Shown in pieces: positions 8,720-18,711 of a DNA stretch of 64,000 nt. The stretch's first letter is position 1. Every line of letters begins with the position of its first letter. The notes under the pieces are model-generated. The model saw only the letters and a list, made by a program, of their open reading frames with translations. It was not told the DNA's origin and searched no databases. Origin of the DNA: DASWZN01 sp963841635 (GTDB taxonomy: Bacteria > Acidobacteriota > Terriglobia > Bryobacterales > Bryobacteraceae); NCBI GenBank assembly GCA_963841635.1, contig CAWJDO010000003.1, positions 558,001-622,000 of the forward strand. Direction: 5' to 3'. A program made the position numbers and the translations under genes.

Positions 8720-9712
8720 TTGGCGTCCGGAATCGCACGCGCGCTATCATTTGTTGTGCTTTTCCGGACCGGCATTTGCAGCGTCGGCGATTGGGACCGG
8801 GATCCAACGGCCCGGACGCAGCGCGCCGTCTCGTACCGGCTGTTGCGGTGCGCGGAGCAAGGGCGGGTGGACGTCTTCGAGGGCGTCGTACGCAATCTGC
8901 ACCACCACTCCGGCGTTTGCAGCACCACGTACAGCCGGCGCCTGGCCGACGTTGACGCGGCGGTGAACGCGCTGCTGGCGCGCCGGTTCCCGCGGTCCGA
9001 GCCGCTGGTGATACACGACTGGGCGGCGTCGGACTGCATCACCAGTGCGGAATGGGCGCAGCTGGTGTTGCCGCAGTTCCCGTGCGCCCGCTTGGTCGCC
9101 TCCGACACGCACCTGTTTCTGCTGGAAGTGACGGCGGGCGCGGAGTCATACGTTCTGGAGGCCGACGGGACTCCGCTGCAATACGTGCGGCCGCCGTTCG
9201 TGGTGCCGCTGCGGGAGCCGTTTCCGCGCCGTCCGGTCAACCGGATGCTGGCGCGCCGGGCGCTCGGCCGCGCGGGTGAGCTGACGGAGTTGCTGAAGCA
9301 ATGCCGGTGGCCGGGCCTCGAGGATGGAACGGTTTTCCAGTTTCCGCCCTGGAGTGTCAGCCGGCTTCCGCTGGTGCATCCGGAAGCGGCCGCATTTCAA
9401 GCCACGCACCCGGCCTTTCGCATCGAGACGCACTCCGTGTTCGAGGGGCTGGGAGAGCCCGCCGACGTGATCCGCACGATGAACATTCTGAATCGCTCCT
9501 ACTTCGGCGAGGCGCGGCTGTCCGAGGGCGTTCACGCCGTTTTCGAGAGCCTTCGGAAAGGCGGTATCTGGGTGGCGGGCCGCACGGATGAGGAGGCGGA
9601 TCCTCCGGTGAACGCCACGTCCATCTTAGAGAAACGGGATGACCGCTTCGCCATCGTGGAGCAGATACACGGCGGCTGGGATCTGGAAGCGATGGCGGTC
9701 GCGGCGCGCTAG
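8720..9712 (+). CDS. Rossmann methyltransferase-like protein in polysaccharide cluster
   Basis: About 330 aa from a TTG at 8720; the true start may be later because the first about 35 residues look non-conserved. LVIHDWAASDCITSAEW resembles a SAM-binding motif I region. DVIRTMNILNRSYF and VFESLRKGGIWVAGRT resemble the motif IV to VI part of CheR-like class I methyltransferases. I cannot name the substrate. Co-directional with the O-antigen ligase, 69 bp after it, so it probably belongs to the same transcript. Confidence 0.55.
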   Translation: MASGIARALSFVVLFRTGICSVGDWDRDPTARTQRAVSYRLLRCAEQGRVDVFEGVVRNLHHHSGVCSTTYSRRLADVDAAVNALLARRFPRSEPLVIHDWAASDCITSAEWAQLVLPQFPCARLVASDTHLFLLEVTAGAESYVLEADGTPLQYVRPPFVVPLREPFPRRPVNRMLARRALGRAGELTELLKQCRWPGLEDGTVFQFPPWSVSRLPLVHPEAAAFQATHPAFRIETHSVFEGLGEPADVIRTMNILNRSYFGEARLSEGVHAVFESLRKGGIWVAGRTDEEADPPVNATSILEKRDDRFAIVEQIHGGWDLEAMAVAAR

Positions 9713-9732
9713 CCTGCTGAGGCTTCCGGACA

Positions 9733-9753
9733 GCGTCACTTTGCCAGTGACGC
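9733..9753 (+). terminator. Hairpin after the polysaccharide cluster
   Basis: Perfect 8-bp stem GCGTCACT / AGTGACGC with loop TTGCC, 21 bp after the stop. A T-rich stretch follows only some 15 bp later, so it is a possible but not classical terminator. Confidence 0.4.
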
Positions 9754-9896
9754 ACACCCACTCCAGAATTTTCTTAGTCGTTTCACCGACATAGACGTTT
9801 TCATGCATCTCGTCAGTACGGACCCCCAGTGTAGATTGAGGCCGGGAGGTGGGATGTTGCCGGGAGACCAGGGCGGAAGCCGGCACCTACAGCGTC

Positions 9897-12503
9897 ATGC
9901 AGACACCGAAACGCACTTACTACTTGCTCGCCGTGCTGGCACTGGCTTGGGCCGGCGCGGCGCAGACTAAAGTTGACCTGCGCACGCAGGCAAAGACAAT
10001 CGACTTCTCGCTCGCCGATTCGACGCGGCCATCGAAGATGGGCACGGGCCTGCCGGCCACATGCGCTCAGGGGGAAACATTCCTACGCCTGGACGCGCCA
10101 GCGGGGCGGAACTGGTACACGTGCCTGACCGCAAACCAGTGGACCCTGCAAGGAGCCGATACGCCGGCGGTGGGAACGGGAAACACGAATTTCGTACTGG
10201 CTAGCGACGGCAGCGCCGCAGTGTGGAAATCGCTCGGCGGGGATGTGAGCGGCGCGCCGGACGCGTTGACGGTGAATCGGATTCTGGGGCGGCCGTTAGA
10301 CTCGACCGTTCCGACGTCGGGGCAGGTGCTGACGTGGGGCGGAACGTCCTGGGGGGCGGCGAACCTTCCGGCTCCGGCGTTGAGCACGGTATTCGGACGG
10401 ACGGGTGCGGTTACGGCGCAAACCGGAGACTACCAATTCAGCCAGATCGGCGGGACGATTCTGAGCACGCAACTGCCGGCGCCGGGAGGGGATCTTTCGG
10501 GCGTGCTGAGCTCGGCCACGGTATCGCGCCTCCAGAACCGGCCGATGGCGGCCACCGCGCCGACGACCGGCCAGGTGCTGGCATGGAGCGGCGTGCAATG
10601 GGAGCCCGAGGCGGCGTCGGGCGGAGTGACGAGCGCGTTCGGGCGAACGGGCGCGATCGTGGGCCAGAGCGGGGACTACAGCTTGAGTCAGCTCAGCGGC
10701 ACGGTGGGGAGCGGCCAGTTGCCGGCGGCAGGCGGAGATCTGACAGGGACCCTGACGACAGCCACGGTATCCGGGCTCCAGAGCCGGCCGGTGGCGTCGA
10801 CGGCTCCGACGACGGGGCAGGCGCTGGCATGGAATGGCACTCAATGGCAGCCGCAAACCATCGCGGGGGGAGTGACGAGCGCATTTGGCAGGAGCGGGGC
10901 CATCACGGCGACGGCCGGGGATTACACGGCGAGCCAGGTCACTAACGCGGTGGACCTGACACAGCCGACCAATTACTCTTCCGGAGCCCGGCAAAGATTC
11001 TCCGGCAGCGCGACAACCGCGGGGGTGCAGGTGGCTCCCTCCGTCCTGCCGACAGCGGCGCAGGCGGGGGACATGGTGGTGGACAGCGGGGATTCCAACC
11101 AGTTGAAGGTCTACAACGGCACCTCCTGGGTGGGCGCGACGCCGTCGACGACACCGGCGAACTACTTGACCACCTTCATCGGACAGACCACGATCAGCGT
11201 GCCGGGCACCACGCACCGGTTGGGAACCGCCAACCTGCTGGTGGCCTGTTACGACAGCAGCGTTCCGGCGAACATGATCGAGCCGAGCACGATCACCGTG
11301 GACCCGACCAGCTACAACGTGACGGTGATATTTCCGGCTGCGCAAAGCGGGCGGTGCGTGATCAACGGCTACAGCGGTGTTTCCGGAACGGGGGGCTCGG
11401 GCGGAGCGGTGAGCACGGTATTCGGACGAAGCGGAGACGTGGTCGCGGGCAGCGGCGACTACGCGTTTTCGCAAATCTCGGGCACAGTGGCGAACAGCCA
11501 GGTGGCGGCGGGCGTGGACGCCGCGAAGATTGGAGCGGGTCTTGTGAGCAGCCAGGCGTATGGCTATCTGTCCAACGTCAGCAGCGACATTCAAGCCCAG
11601 TTGAACGGCAAATCCGCCACCTCCCACACCCACACTGCGAGTGGGGACGTCAACGGCGCTCTAGCGACCACGGTGGTGGCCGGCATACAGGGCCGGGCGG
11701 TTTCGAGCGTGGCGCCGCTGGACGGACAAGTGCTGACCTGGAGCGCGACGGCGAACCAGTGGCAGCCAGCAGCGGGTGGAGGAGGAGGAGGAGGCGCGGG
11801 GATGGCGGGCCAGCTAGCGGACTTCGGCGTCACGATGACGAGTTCCACGGTCCTAACAATCGGGGCACGGTGCTCGCCGACGACGCCATGCAACGTGCGT
11901 TTTGGGGGCCGCGTCTATTCGTTAACCTCCGGTGCGACGGCTACGCTGAACAGCGGAGCAGGGACAGCATATGTCTACTTCTCGGCTGCAGGGGCACTGA
12001 CGGTCGGTCACACGATGAACGTCACCTGCTCCAACGCCTGCGTGGCCACGGCGGGAGTAGCGGGGTTTCCGGTGGATTCGATCCCGTTGTATTCGTGGAA
12101 CGCGGCAGCCGGCAGTTGGGGGGCGACCGGAACGGACTGGCGGAGCTGGATGAGTAGAAGCACGCTGCTGGCAGGCACGGGCATCGTGACGACCGAGGCC
12201 GGCGGCCAGACGACGATCGCAATCGACAGCACAGCGGTGCCCACATACCTAAAGAACTCGGTTTCGTTTGACTTCGCGAGAATATCCGCGGGGAGCTGTT
12301 CGCCGGATCTCACCTTTACCTTGACGGGGGCGGCGCCCGGCGACGCCGTAGCGCCGGGGTGGCCGAGCGGCATGGCAGGCGGACTAATAGGGAACATGTG
12401 GGTCAGCGCCGCAAATCAGATCACGGTCCGGCTTTGCGCCATGGGGCAGGACGTCGATCCGCCAAGCGCGGTGTTCAGCGCGGCGATCATAAGGGGGCTA
12501 TAA
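9897..12503 (+). CDS. Secreted tail-fibre-like repeat protein
   Basis: 868 aa from the ATG at 9897, which begins a clean signal peptide (TYYLLAVLALAWAGAAQ); an in-frame GTG at 9849 is less likely. The body holds repeated units of about 80 residues: GGDLSG..., RP.A.TAPTTGQVLAW.G.QW.P, then VFGRTGAV and GDY..SQ..GT. Three adjacent units and two partial ones further on can be seen. The VFGRTGAV...GDY motif is common in phage tail-fibre proteins; the TGQVLxW motif is common in bacterial surface proteins. A Gly stretch and a C-terminal jelly-roll-like domain follow. It is likely a trimeric fibre-like exoprotein; the function is unknown. Confidence 0.75.
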   Translation: MQTPKRTYYLLAVLALAWAGAAQTKVDLRTQAKTIDFSLADSTRPSKMGTGLPATCAQGETFLRLDAPAGRNWYTCLTANQWTLQGADTPAVGTGNTNFVLASDGSAAVWKSLGGDVSGAPDALTVNRILGRPLDSTVPTSGQVLTWGGTSWGAANLPAPALSTVFGRTGAVTAQTGDYQFSQIGGTILSTQLPAPGGDLSGVLSSATVSRLQNRPMAATAPTTGQVLAWSGVQWEPEAASGGVTSAFGRTGAIVGQSGDYSLSQLSGTVGSGQLPAAGGDLTGTLTTATVSGLQSRPVASTAPTTGQALAWNGTQWQPQTIAGGVTSAFGRSGAITATAGDYTASQVTNAVDLTQPTNYSSGARQRFSGSATTAGVQVAPSVLPTAAQAGDMVVDSGDSNQLKVYNGTSWVGATPSTTPANYLTTFIGQTTISVPGTTHRLGTANLLVACYDSSVPANMIEPSTITVDPTSYNVTVIFPAAQSGRCVINGYSGVSGTGGSGGAVSTVFGRSGDVVAGSGDYAFSQISGTVANSQVAAGVDAAKIGAGLVSSQAYGYLSNVSSDIQAQLNGKSATSHTHTASGDVNGALATTVVAGIQGRAVSSVAPLDGQVLTWSATANQWQPAAGGGGGGGAGMAGQLADFGVTMTSSTVLTIGARCSPTTPCNVRFGGRVYSLTSGATATLNSGAGTAYVYFSAAGALTVGHTMNVTCSNACVATAGVAGFPVDSIPLYSWNAAAGSWGATGTDWRSWMSRSTLLAGTGIVTTEAGGQTTIAIDSTAVPTYLKNSVSFDFARISAGSCSPDLTFTLTGAAPGDAVAPGWPSGMAGGLIGNMWVSAANQITVRLCAMGQDVDPPSAVFSAAIIRGL
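10233..10960 (+). repeat. Three tandem about 245-bp coding repeats
   Basis: Units start near 10233, 10487 and 10732. Each encodes GGD(V/L)(S/T)G ... RP ... TGQ(V/A)L(T/A)W ... FGR(T/S)GA ... GDY..SQ. The copies diverge at the DNA level, so the duplication is old or under diversification. Confidence 0.75.
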
Positions 12504-12506
12504 GTC

Positions 12507-13316
12507 ATGCGACGAGCTTTGATCGTGTTAGCAGCGGTGATTGGATGCGCGTACGGACAGACCACCAGTATGGGTGGCCGGACGATGAAGGGCGATTGGG
12601 ACGCCTCGAGCGCGCACACGACGAAACCGGCGAAGTCGGGAACGGCGTTACCGGGAACGTGCTCCACCGGAGAGGCGTTCTTCAAGACGGATGCGACCGG
12701 CGGCCAGAACCTGTATCTGTGCAAGCCGGACAACGCATGGACTCAGGTGAGCGGGGGCGGCGGAGCCGCCGGGGCCATCGCCTGCATCGGCAACCCCGGC
12801 AATACGGCCGGCTCGTACCGTCAGCAGTGCCAGACCACGGCAGGCGCGCTGTATGCCTGCAACAACGCGGCGGGATGCACGGTGGCCGCTGATTGGGTCG
12901 CGCAAGGCAGCACCGTCAACAGGAAGACGGCGACGTTCCTGCTGTGCGTCGGCTCTCCAGGATGCTACGTCGGGGAATTCACGAACCTCAAGTTTTCTGC
13001 AACCGAGGCGGACACGGTAACCGGATGCCAGATGGATGCGATATTCTATCCGACCGGGACGAACCTGACCATCGACATCCTAAAGAACCCGGCCATCGGC
13101 GGCACCCCCGGATCGCCGACACTCACCGGAGGGACGACGATCTTCTCCTCGACGGTTCCGACGCTTGCGGCTGGTTCGAGCGCATACAGCGCTCAGGCTG
13201 GAATGGCGGCGGCGGCGGCGCTGGCGCAGGGGGATTACCTCATCGCCAAGGTGCTGACGGCGGATGCGACGGTGCCCGGATGGGGCGTCACGCTGACTTG
13301 CACGGTTACGTTCTGA
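12507..13316 (+). CDS. Secreted protein sharing an N-terminal module with its neighbour
   Basis: 269 aa with a signal peptide (ALIVLAAVIGCAYGQ). Residues about 28-80 (TKPAKSGTALPGTCSTGEAF...NLYLCKPDNAWTQ) are similar to residues about 40-90 of the preceding protein (SKMGTGLPATCAQGETF...WYTCLTANQWTLQ), so the two share a Cys-containing module. Several further Cys pairs suggest disulphides outside the cell. The rest is not recognised. It starts 3 bp after the preceding stop codon, so the two are one operon. Confidence 0.7.
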   Translation: MRRALIVLAAVIGCAYGQTTSMGGRTMKGDWDASSAHTTKPAKSGTALPGTCSTGEAFFKTDATGGQNLYLCKPDNAWTQVSGGGGAAGAIACIGNPGNTAGSYRQQCQTTAGALYACNNAAGCTVAADWVAQGSTVNRKTATFLLCVGSPGCYVGEFTNLKFSATEADTVTGCQMDAIFYPTGTNLTIDILKNPAIGGTPGSPTLTGGTTIFSSTVPTLAAGSSAYSAQAGMAAAAALAQGDYLIAKVLTADATVPGWGVTLTCTVTF

Positions 13317-13326
13317 GGAGACTACG

Positions 13327-14796
13327 ATGCGTAAGGCGATCTTCGTGCTGGTGCTCTCCGCAATACCCGCATGGTGCGTTGGAGCGGGCACCTATTGCGT
13401 CACTCCGACCGGGTCCGTGCCATCGCCCAATCCACACAACTGCGCGGCTGGGAAGACCTATACCACAGTCGCCCTGGCTTATGCCGGGCTCGTTACGGAC
13501 CAGGGCGCAACTCCATTCACGGCCACGCAGAACATCTTTGTTTCTTCGGGCGGCACCTACCCGGCGATGGGCTCACTGGGAACCCTGGTGCCGACTTCCA
13601 CCTACCACCTGAACATCGTGGCGGACACGATCCAGCAGCCGTTCGCAGGTTCGGTGGGGCAACCCAAAATAAGCTGCGGATCACTCTCAACTGACAACGC
13701 GACCGTCTACCCCACGTACACTACGATCAGCGGATTCGAGATCACAAATTGTGGCAAGGCATTCAGTTTTGCCAACGGCAGCGGAACACACATCGAGATC
13801 AGTTACAACTACATCCACGACTTGACCACGGCGTACGCGGCGATCTACGCCAACATCACGTCCTACGCAACCAGCAGCCGGGTCCACCACAACTACTTTT
13901 ACAACGTCGTGCGCGGGCTCTACGTGCTGGCGACGGCGTTGGAGGTGGATCACAATGAATTCAACGTGACGACCGGAGGAAACATGATCTCTTCCAGCGG
14001 AACGTGGAAAATTCACGACAATATTGGATACCACGCCTACGTCACACTTGGCAGCTTTATCCTCGCTGGAGGAGCCGATCTCGATACAGGCAATGTCGGA
14101 TACGACAATCGCTACTGCACTCAGGGCGGGGCTGGCACGGTTGGCGCAGTCATCTCGAACAACGTCTGCGTGGCAAACATGTGGACCTGCCACTACGAGG
14201 CCGGAGCGAGTGCAGCGCAAGGCGTAACTCAGCACTCGTTCTGCTACCGTGGCACGGTCCCCGGTGGAGCTACGGGCGGTCAGGTCATGCGGATGTCGGG
14301 GAGCGGGGCAAGCGGTTGGACAAGCGCCGAGATCAACAACATCTGCTGGCCGAATCAAGTGGTGTCGTCCGGGGACGGAGGTCTCTACTCTCTCGCGACC
14401 ACGACTGGGTCGATGTCGGACTACAACGTGTATTGGTTGACGGGAACTCCTGGCGCTCACGCCATCGCTAACGTCGCCGGAGCAAGTTACAACACCCTTG
14501 CTCTCGCCCAGGCGGGCAGCGGCATGGAGACCCATTCCATCAGCGCCAATCCGCGCATCGTGGGCGATCCAGATCTGCTTGCGACAACATCGCAAGTCTA
14601 CACTGAGTGTCCAACCATCGAATGTCGCTTGAGTAAGATTCGCCGAAACTACATGCCGACCAACCTCGCACTCAAGGGCAAAGGCTGCGCTTCGTGGAGC
14701 GGAAGCTGCACGCCGGATCACTCCGACATCGGGCCGGTCCCGATCACGCTCTATGACGCGCCGGGCGGAGTCGGGCCTGGGGGCAGAGCATTCTGA
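13327..14796 (+). CDS. Secreted right-handed parallel beta-helix protein
   Basis: 489 aa with a signal peptide (AIFVLVLSAIPAWCVGAG). The middle part has the short repeated pattern of pectate-lyase-like beta-helices: ISGFEITNCGKAF, IEISYNYIHDL, SRVHHNYFYNV, LEVDHNEFNV, WKIHDNIGY. Catalytic residues of a lyase cannot be assigned. GAGG and a short gap link it to the two preceding secreted proteins (10 bp after the previous stop), so the three likely form one exported set. Confidence 0.8.
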   Translation: MRKAIFVLVLSAIPAWCVGAGTYCVTPTGSVPSPNPHNCAAGKTYTTVALAYAGLVTDQGATPFTATQNIFVSSGGTYPAMGSLGTLVPTSTYHLNIVADTIQQPFAGSVGQPKISCGSLSTDNATVYPTYTTISGFEITNCGKAFSFANGSGTHIEISYNYIHDLTTAYAAIYANITSYATSSRVHHNYFYNVVRGLYVLATALEVDHNEFNVTTGGNMISSSGTWKIHDNIGYHAYVTLGSFILAGGADLDTGNVGYDNRYCTQGGAGTVGAVISNNVCVANMWTCHYEAGASAAQGVTQHSFCYRGTVPGGATGGQVMRMSGSGASGWTSAEINNICWPNQVVSSGDGGLYSLATTTGSMSDYNVYWLTGTPGAHAIANVAGASYNTLALAQAGSGMETHSISANPRIVGDPDLLATTSQVYTECPTIECRLSKIRRNYMPTNLALKGKGCASWSGSCTPDHSDIGPVPITLYDAPGGVGPGGRAF

Positions 14797-14944
14797 CGTG
14801 ACGGTCGGGCGTAGAAGGTCGAAGTGAGTTGAGGAGCAGGCGCCCGGTCTCGCGAGGCCGCCACCAGGACGGGCACACAGATTCGGCGCGCTAAGCGGGT
14901 GACTCCGGCCGGCCGCCATGTGGCATGCTTGAATTACCGTCTCC

Positions 14945-17638
14945 ATGCCGCCGCACCCGTCCATCCTCCGCCAGACTGGCTTTCAGAAGTGGGACGCTGA
15001 CTTCCTCTTCCTGCTTGAATGCTTCCGCGACGCTCTCACCAGCATTGGCGAGCGCGACCTGGCCGACGTGGTCGGGAGAGCCTTCTCGGTCCCGCCGGCG
15101 CCCGGCGACCGCCTCCCGCCCCGAGGGTCCCAGGCCCTGTCGGTCGCCTTCCATCTCCTCAACATGGCCGAGGAGAACACCACCAACCAAGTCCGCCGCA
15201 TGCGGGAGAACCTTCTGGGGCCCGCTGCCGAAGCCGGCACCTGGCCGCACCAACTGCAGCTCCTCCGGGATGGCGGTTTTTCCGCCGAGGATATTCGGCG
15301 CGTTCTGCCGCGCATTCATGTGCAGCCTGTCCTGACCGCCCACCCCACGGAGGCCAAGCGAGCCTCGGTCCTGGACCGCCATCGCGAGCTCTACCTGCTC
15401 CTGGTGGAGCGCGAGAATCCCAACCGCAGCCCGATGGAGCAGGCCACGCTCCGCGAGAGGATTGAGGCCGGTCTCGAGCGCCTCTGGCGAACCGGCGAGA
15501 TCTTCTTCGAGCGTCCCGACGTGGAGTCAGAGCTGCGCAATGTTTTGCACTACCTGACGAGCGTCTTCCCCGACGTCGTGGACCTGGTCTCAGAGCGCTT
15601 CCGCCAGTCCTGGCTGTGGACCTTCCCCGGCACGGAACCGCCGTCGGAGCCCAGAGTCAGTTTCGGCGACTGGGTGGGCGGCGATCGCGACGGGCACCCC
15701 TTCGTGACCACCGAGGTCACGCGCCGGTCCCTGGAATCCCTGCGCGCGGGCGCGATGGCGGTCCTGCACCAGCGCCTCGAATCGCTGGCCGGCCGTCTCA
15801 GCCTTTCCGACGTTCTCCAGCAGCCCCCGCCTTCGCTCGCCGCCCGCATCGCGCTCTACCGCGGAGCGCTCGACGAAGCGGGCCGCGCCCTGGTGGACCG
15901 CTATGCCGGCGAGCCCTGGCGTCAGATGGTCCACCTGATGCAGCAGCGGAGCTACGCAACCTCGAGAGAACTGGTGGACGACCTGTTGCTGTTGCAGATC
16001 TCGCTCGAAGAAGTGGGCGCCGGCCGCATCGCGGTGGCAGAGGTCGCCCCCGTGACTCGCGTCGCTACCACGTTCGGGTTTCACCTGGCCGCGATCGACA
16101 TCCGGCAGAGCGCCGCATTCCACAGCCGCGCCGTGGCCCAGCTACTATCGATCGCCGGCCTGGATGGCGCGGGCTACCCCGAATGGACGGAAGCCCGGAA
16201 GCGACAGCTTGTCGATACCGAGCTCGCTTCGCCGCGTCCGTTCGCCATCGAGACCGCGACGCTGCCGCCGGAGGCCGATGCGGCGGTCGGCGTCTTGCGG
16301 CTGGTGTGCGATTGGACCGCGATTCACGGCCGCCAAGGCGTTGGCTCGCTCATCGTGAGCATGACCCACGGCGCTTCGGACCTGCTCAACGTGTACCTGC
16401 TGGCACGCGAAGCCGGTCTGGTCAGCTCGACGCCCGAGGGGCTTGTGTCGGAGATCCCGGTGACGCCGCTGTTCGAGACCATCGACGACCTGGAGCGGGC
16501 GGGTAGCGTGCTCGCGGAATTCCTGGCCCACCCCATGGCCATGCGATCGTTGCGGCACTTGCAGCGCCGCGAGGGCCGGCCTTGCCCGCTCCAGGAGGTC
16601 ATGATCGGCTACAGCGACAGCAACAAGGACGGAGGAATTCTCGCAAGCCACTGGTTTATCCGGAAGGCCCAGACGCAACTTGCCGAGGCCGCCCAGGCCG
16701 CGGGCGTTGAGCTGCGCTTCTTCCACGGACGCGGCGGCACCATCGGACGCGGCGCCGGTCCCACGCACGTCTTCCTCGAGTCGCTCGCTCCGGGCACACT
16801 TCAGGGAGAGATGCGCGTAACCGAGCAGGGCGAGGTCATCGCGCAGAAATACGCCAACCGCCTGACCGCCGCGCATCACGTCGAGCGAATGCTGGCCGGC
16901 GTCGCGCGCTGGACGCTGGTGCACCAGAGCACCGCACAGGCTGCGCCGCACCCGGCCGAGGCGGTGTTTGAACAGGTGGCCCTGGCAAGCCGCGACGCCT
17001 ATCGCCGTCTGATCGAGACCGAGGGATTTGTGGAGTTCTTCTCGCAGGCGACGCCGCTCGACGCGATTGAATCGAGCCATATCGGTTCACGGCCTTCGCG
17101 GCGTACCGGGCAGCGTACGATCGAGGACCTGCGCGCCATCCCCTGGGTCTTCAGCTGGAGCCAGGCCCGCTTCAATCTCCCCGGCTGGTACGGAGCCGGC
17201 AGCGCCTTCGAGCGTGTTCGCAAGGCCGATCCCGCGGCATGGCGGACTCTCTCGAACGCCGCCCGCGACTGGCCGTTCCTCGACTACCTGCTGCACAACA
17301 TCGAGTTCAGCGTGGAGGCCGCGGAGGAAGGCATCATGACCGAATACGCGGGGCTGGTGGAAGACCCGGCGCTCCGCGATGCGATTCTGGCGCGGATTCT
17401 TGACGAGCACCAGCGAACGCGCGCGGTTCTCGGCGCGCTGTTTGGAGGCGGGCCCATTGAGGAGCGCCGGCCGCGCCTGGTGAAGGCGATCGCGATTCGC
17501 CGGGAGGCTTTGTTGCGATTGCATCGGGAGCAGATCGCGCTGCTGCGGGAGTGGCGCCAATCGCGATCCGAGCAGCTGCTGCCGCCGCTTTTGATCACGG
17601 TCAATGCGATCGCGGGGGGGCTGAAGACGACGGGATGA
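14945..17638 (+). CDS. ppc: Phosphoenolpyruvate carboxylase
   Basis: 897 aa, normal for bacterial PEPC. It carboxylates PEP to oxaloacetate, refilling the TCA cycle. Signature 1 (VLTAHPTEAKR, about residues 129-139) holds the catalytic His. GGDRDGHP, GYSDSNKDGG (about 555) and the Gly-rich loop FFHGRGGTIGRG (about 592) are present. It ends in the usual ...GLKTTG, although the family norm is a terminal NTG. It stands alone, 148 bp after the secreted protein cluster. Confidence 0.97.
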   Translation: MPPHPSILRQTGFQKWDADFLFLLECFRDALTSIGERDLADVVGRAFSVPPAPGDRLPPRGSQALSVAFHLLNMAEENTTNQVRRMRENLLGPAAEAGTWPHQLQLLRDGGFSAEDIRRVLPRIHVQPVLTAHPTEAKRASVLDRHRELYLLLVERENPNRSPMEQATLRERIEAGLERLWRTGEIFFERPDVESELRNVLHYLTSVFPDVVDLVSERFRQSWLWTFPGTEPPSEPRVSFGDWVGGDRDGHPFVTTEVTRRSLESLRAGAMAVLHQRLESLAGRLSLSDVLQQPPPSLAARIALYRGALDEAGRALVDRYAGEPWRQMVHLMQQRSYATSRELVDDLLLLQISLEEVGAGRIAVAEVAPVTRVATTFGFHLAAIDIRQSAAFHSRAVAQLLSIAGLDGAGYPEWTEARKRQLVDTELASPRPFAIETATLPPEADAAVGVLRLVCDWTAIHGRQGVGSLIVSMTHGASDLLNVYLLAREAGLVSSTPEGLVSEIPVTPLFETIDDLERAGSVLAEFLAHPMAMRSLRHLQRREGRPCPLQEVMIGYSDSNKDGGILASHWFIRKAQTQLAEAAQAAGVELRFFHGRGGTIGRGAGPTHVFLESLAPGTLQGEMRVTEQGEVIAQKYANRLTAAHHVERMLAGVARWTLVHQSTAQAAPHPAEAVFEQVALASRDAYRRLIETEGFVEFFSQATPLDAIESSHIGSRPSRRTGQRTIEDLRAIPWVFSWSQARFNLPGWYGAGSAFERVRKADPAAWRTLSNAARDWPFLDYLLHNIEFSVEAAEEGIMTEYAGLVEDPALRDAILARILDEHQRTRAVLGALFGGGPIEERRPRLVKAIAIRREALLRLHREQIALLREWRQSRSEQLLPPLLITVNAIAGGLKTTG

Positions 17639-17646
17639 AACCCGGC

Positions 17647-17685
17647 GGGTCCAGGGGGACCCGCGCGGACCGGTGGGTCCGCCCT
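17647..17685 (+). repeat. GGTCC palindromic repeat after ppc
   Basis: Holds two hairpins: GGTCC/GGACC and CGGACC/GGTCCG. A near copy lies at 22439-22484 after kgd. No T tract follows. Confidence 0.6.
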
Positions 17686-17700
17686 ACATAAGGAGCTGTC

Positions 17701-18693
17701 ATGTCTGACAAAGTTCGTTGGGGGGTTTTGGGCGTCGCTAAAATCGGCGTCGAAAAAGTGATTCCCGCCATGCAGCGGCTGGCGTCGGCCGAGATCGCGG
17801 CCATTGCTTCGCGCGACATCGACAAGGCTCGGCGCGCGGCGTCCTCTCTCGGGATCCCTAAGGCCTACGGATCCTACGAAGAGCTGCTCGCAGATCCCGC
17901 GGTCGAGGCCATTTACAATCCGCTGCCGAACCACCTGCACGTGCCTTGGTCGATTCGGGCAGCCGAGGCGGGCAAGCACGTGCTGGTGGAGAAGCCGGTG
18001 TCGCTCAACGTGGCCGAATGCCGCACGCTGATCGAGGCGCGCGACCGGACCGGCGTCAAAATGGGCGAGGCGTTCATGGTGCGCACGCATCCGCAGTGGA
18101 TCCACGCGCGCGAACTGCTGCGATCGGGCGAGATCGGCCGCCTGCGATGCATCGCGACCGCCTTCAGCTTCTACGGCCGCGACCCGGCAAACGTGCGCAA
18201 CATTCTCGCTTACGGTGGCGGTGGTCTGATGGACCTGGGCTGCTACGCCGTCCAGGTGGCGCGCTACTTCTTTGGCGCCGAGCCCGCGCGCGTGGTGAGC
18301 CTGATCGAACGCGATCCCGAGTTCAAGATCGACAGCCTGGCCTCGGTGCTGCTCGATTTCCCGTCCGGCCAATCGCTGTTCACCTGCTCCATGCAGATGT
18401 TCCCGCACCAGCGAGTGCAGATTATCGGCGATAAGGGCCGTATCGAAATCGAAATCCCGTTCAACGCGCCGCCGGACCGTCCTACGCGCATCTTCGTGCA
18501 CACCGCAGCGGGACTGCGCTCCGAGGAGTTCCCGATTTGCGACCAGTACGCCATCCAGGGCGACCTGTTTTCGAAGGCCGTTCGCGGGCAGGGCGACGTT
18601 CCCACTCCGCTCGAGGACTCCATTCGCAATATGGCGGTTCTCGACGCCATTCTTCAATCGGAGCGCGAGGGCGGCTGGGTCCCGCTATCATAG
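17701..18693 (+). CDS. Gfo/Idh/MocA family NAD(P)-dependent oxidoreductase
   Basis: 330 aa. It has an N-terminal Rossmann fold (WGVLGVAKIG, about residues 7-16) and VEKPVSLN around residue 98, in which the EKP lysine is catalytic. The C-terminal beta domain begins around AFSFYGRDPANVRN. The GGGLMDLGCYAV motif, with the Cys-Tyr pair in place of the Asp-x-x-x-His seen in many members, is typical of the dimeric dihydrodiol/xylose dehydrogenase-like subgroup. The sugar substrate is unknown. Confidence 0.88.
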   Translation: MSDKVRWGVLGVAKIGVEKVIPAMQRLASAEIAAIASRDIDKARRAASSLGIPKAYGSYEELLADPAVEAIYNPLPNHLHVPWSIRAAEAGKHVLVEKPVSLNVAECRTLIEARDRTGVKMGEAFMVRTHPQWIHARELLRSGEIGRLRCIATAFSFYGRDPANVRNILAYGGGGLMDLGCYAVQVARYFFGAEPARVVSLIERDPEFKIDSLASVLLDFPSGQSLFTCSMQMFPHQRVQIIGDKGRIEIEIPFNAPPDRPTRIFVHTAAGLRSEEFPICDQYAIQGDLFSKAVRGQGDVPTPLEDSIRNMAVLDAILQSEREGGWVPLS

Positions 18694-18711
18694 AAACAGA
18701 CGGGAACTGTT

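Noticed and set aside
10296..11633. 445-codon minus frame opposite the tail-fibre-like gene
   Set aside because: Arg/His-rich antisense reading of a repeat gene with a clear signal peptide on the plus strand.
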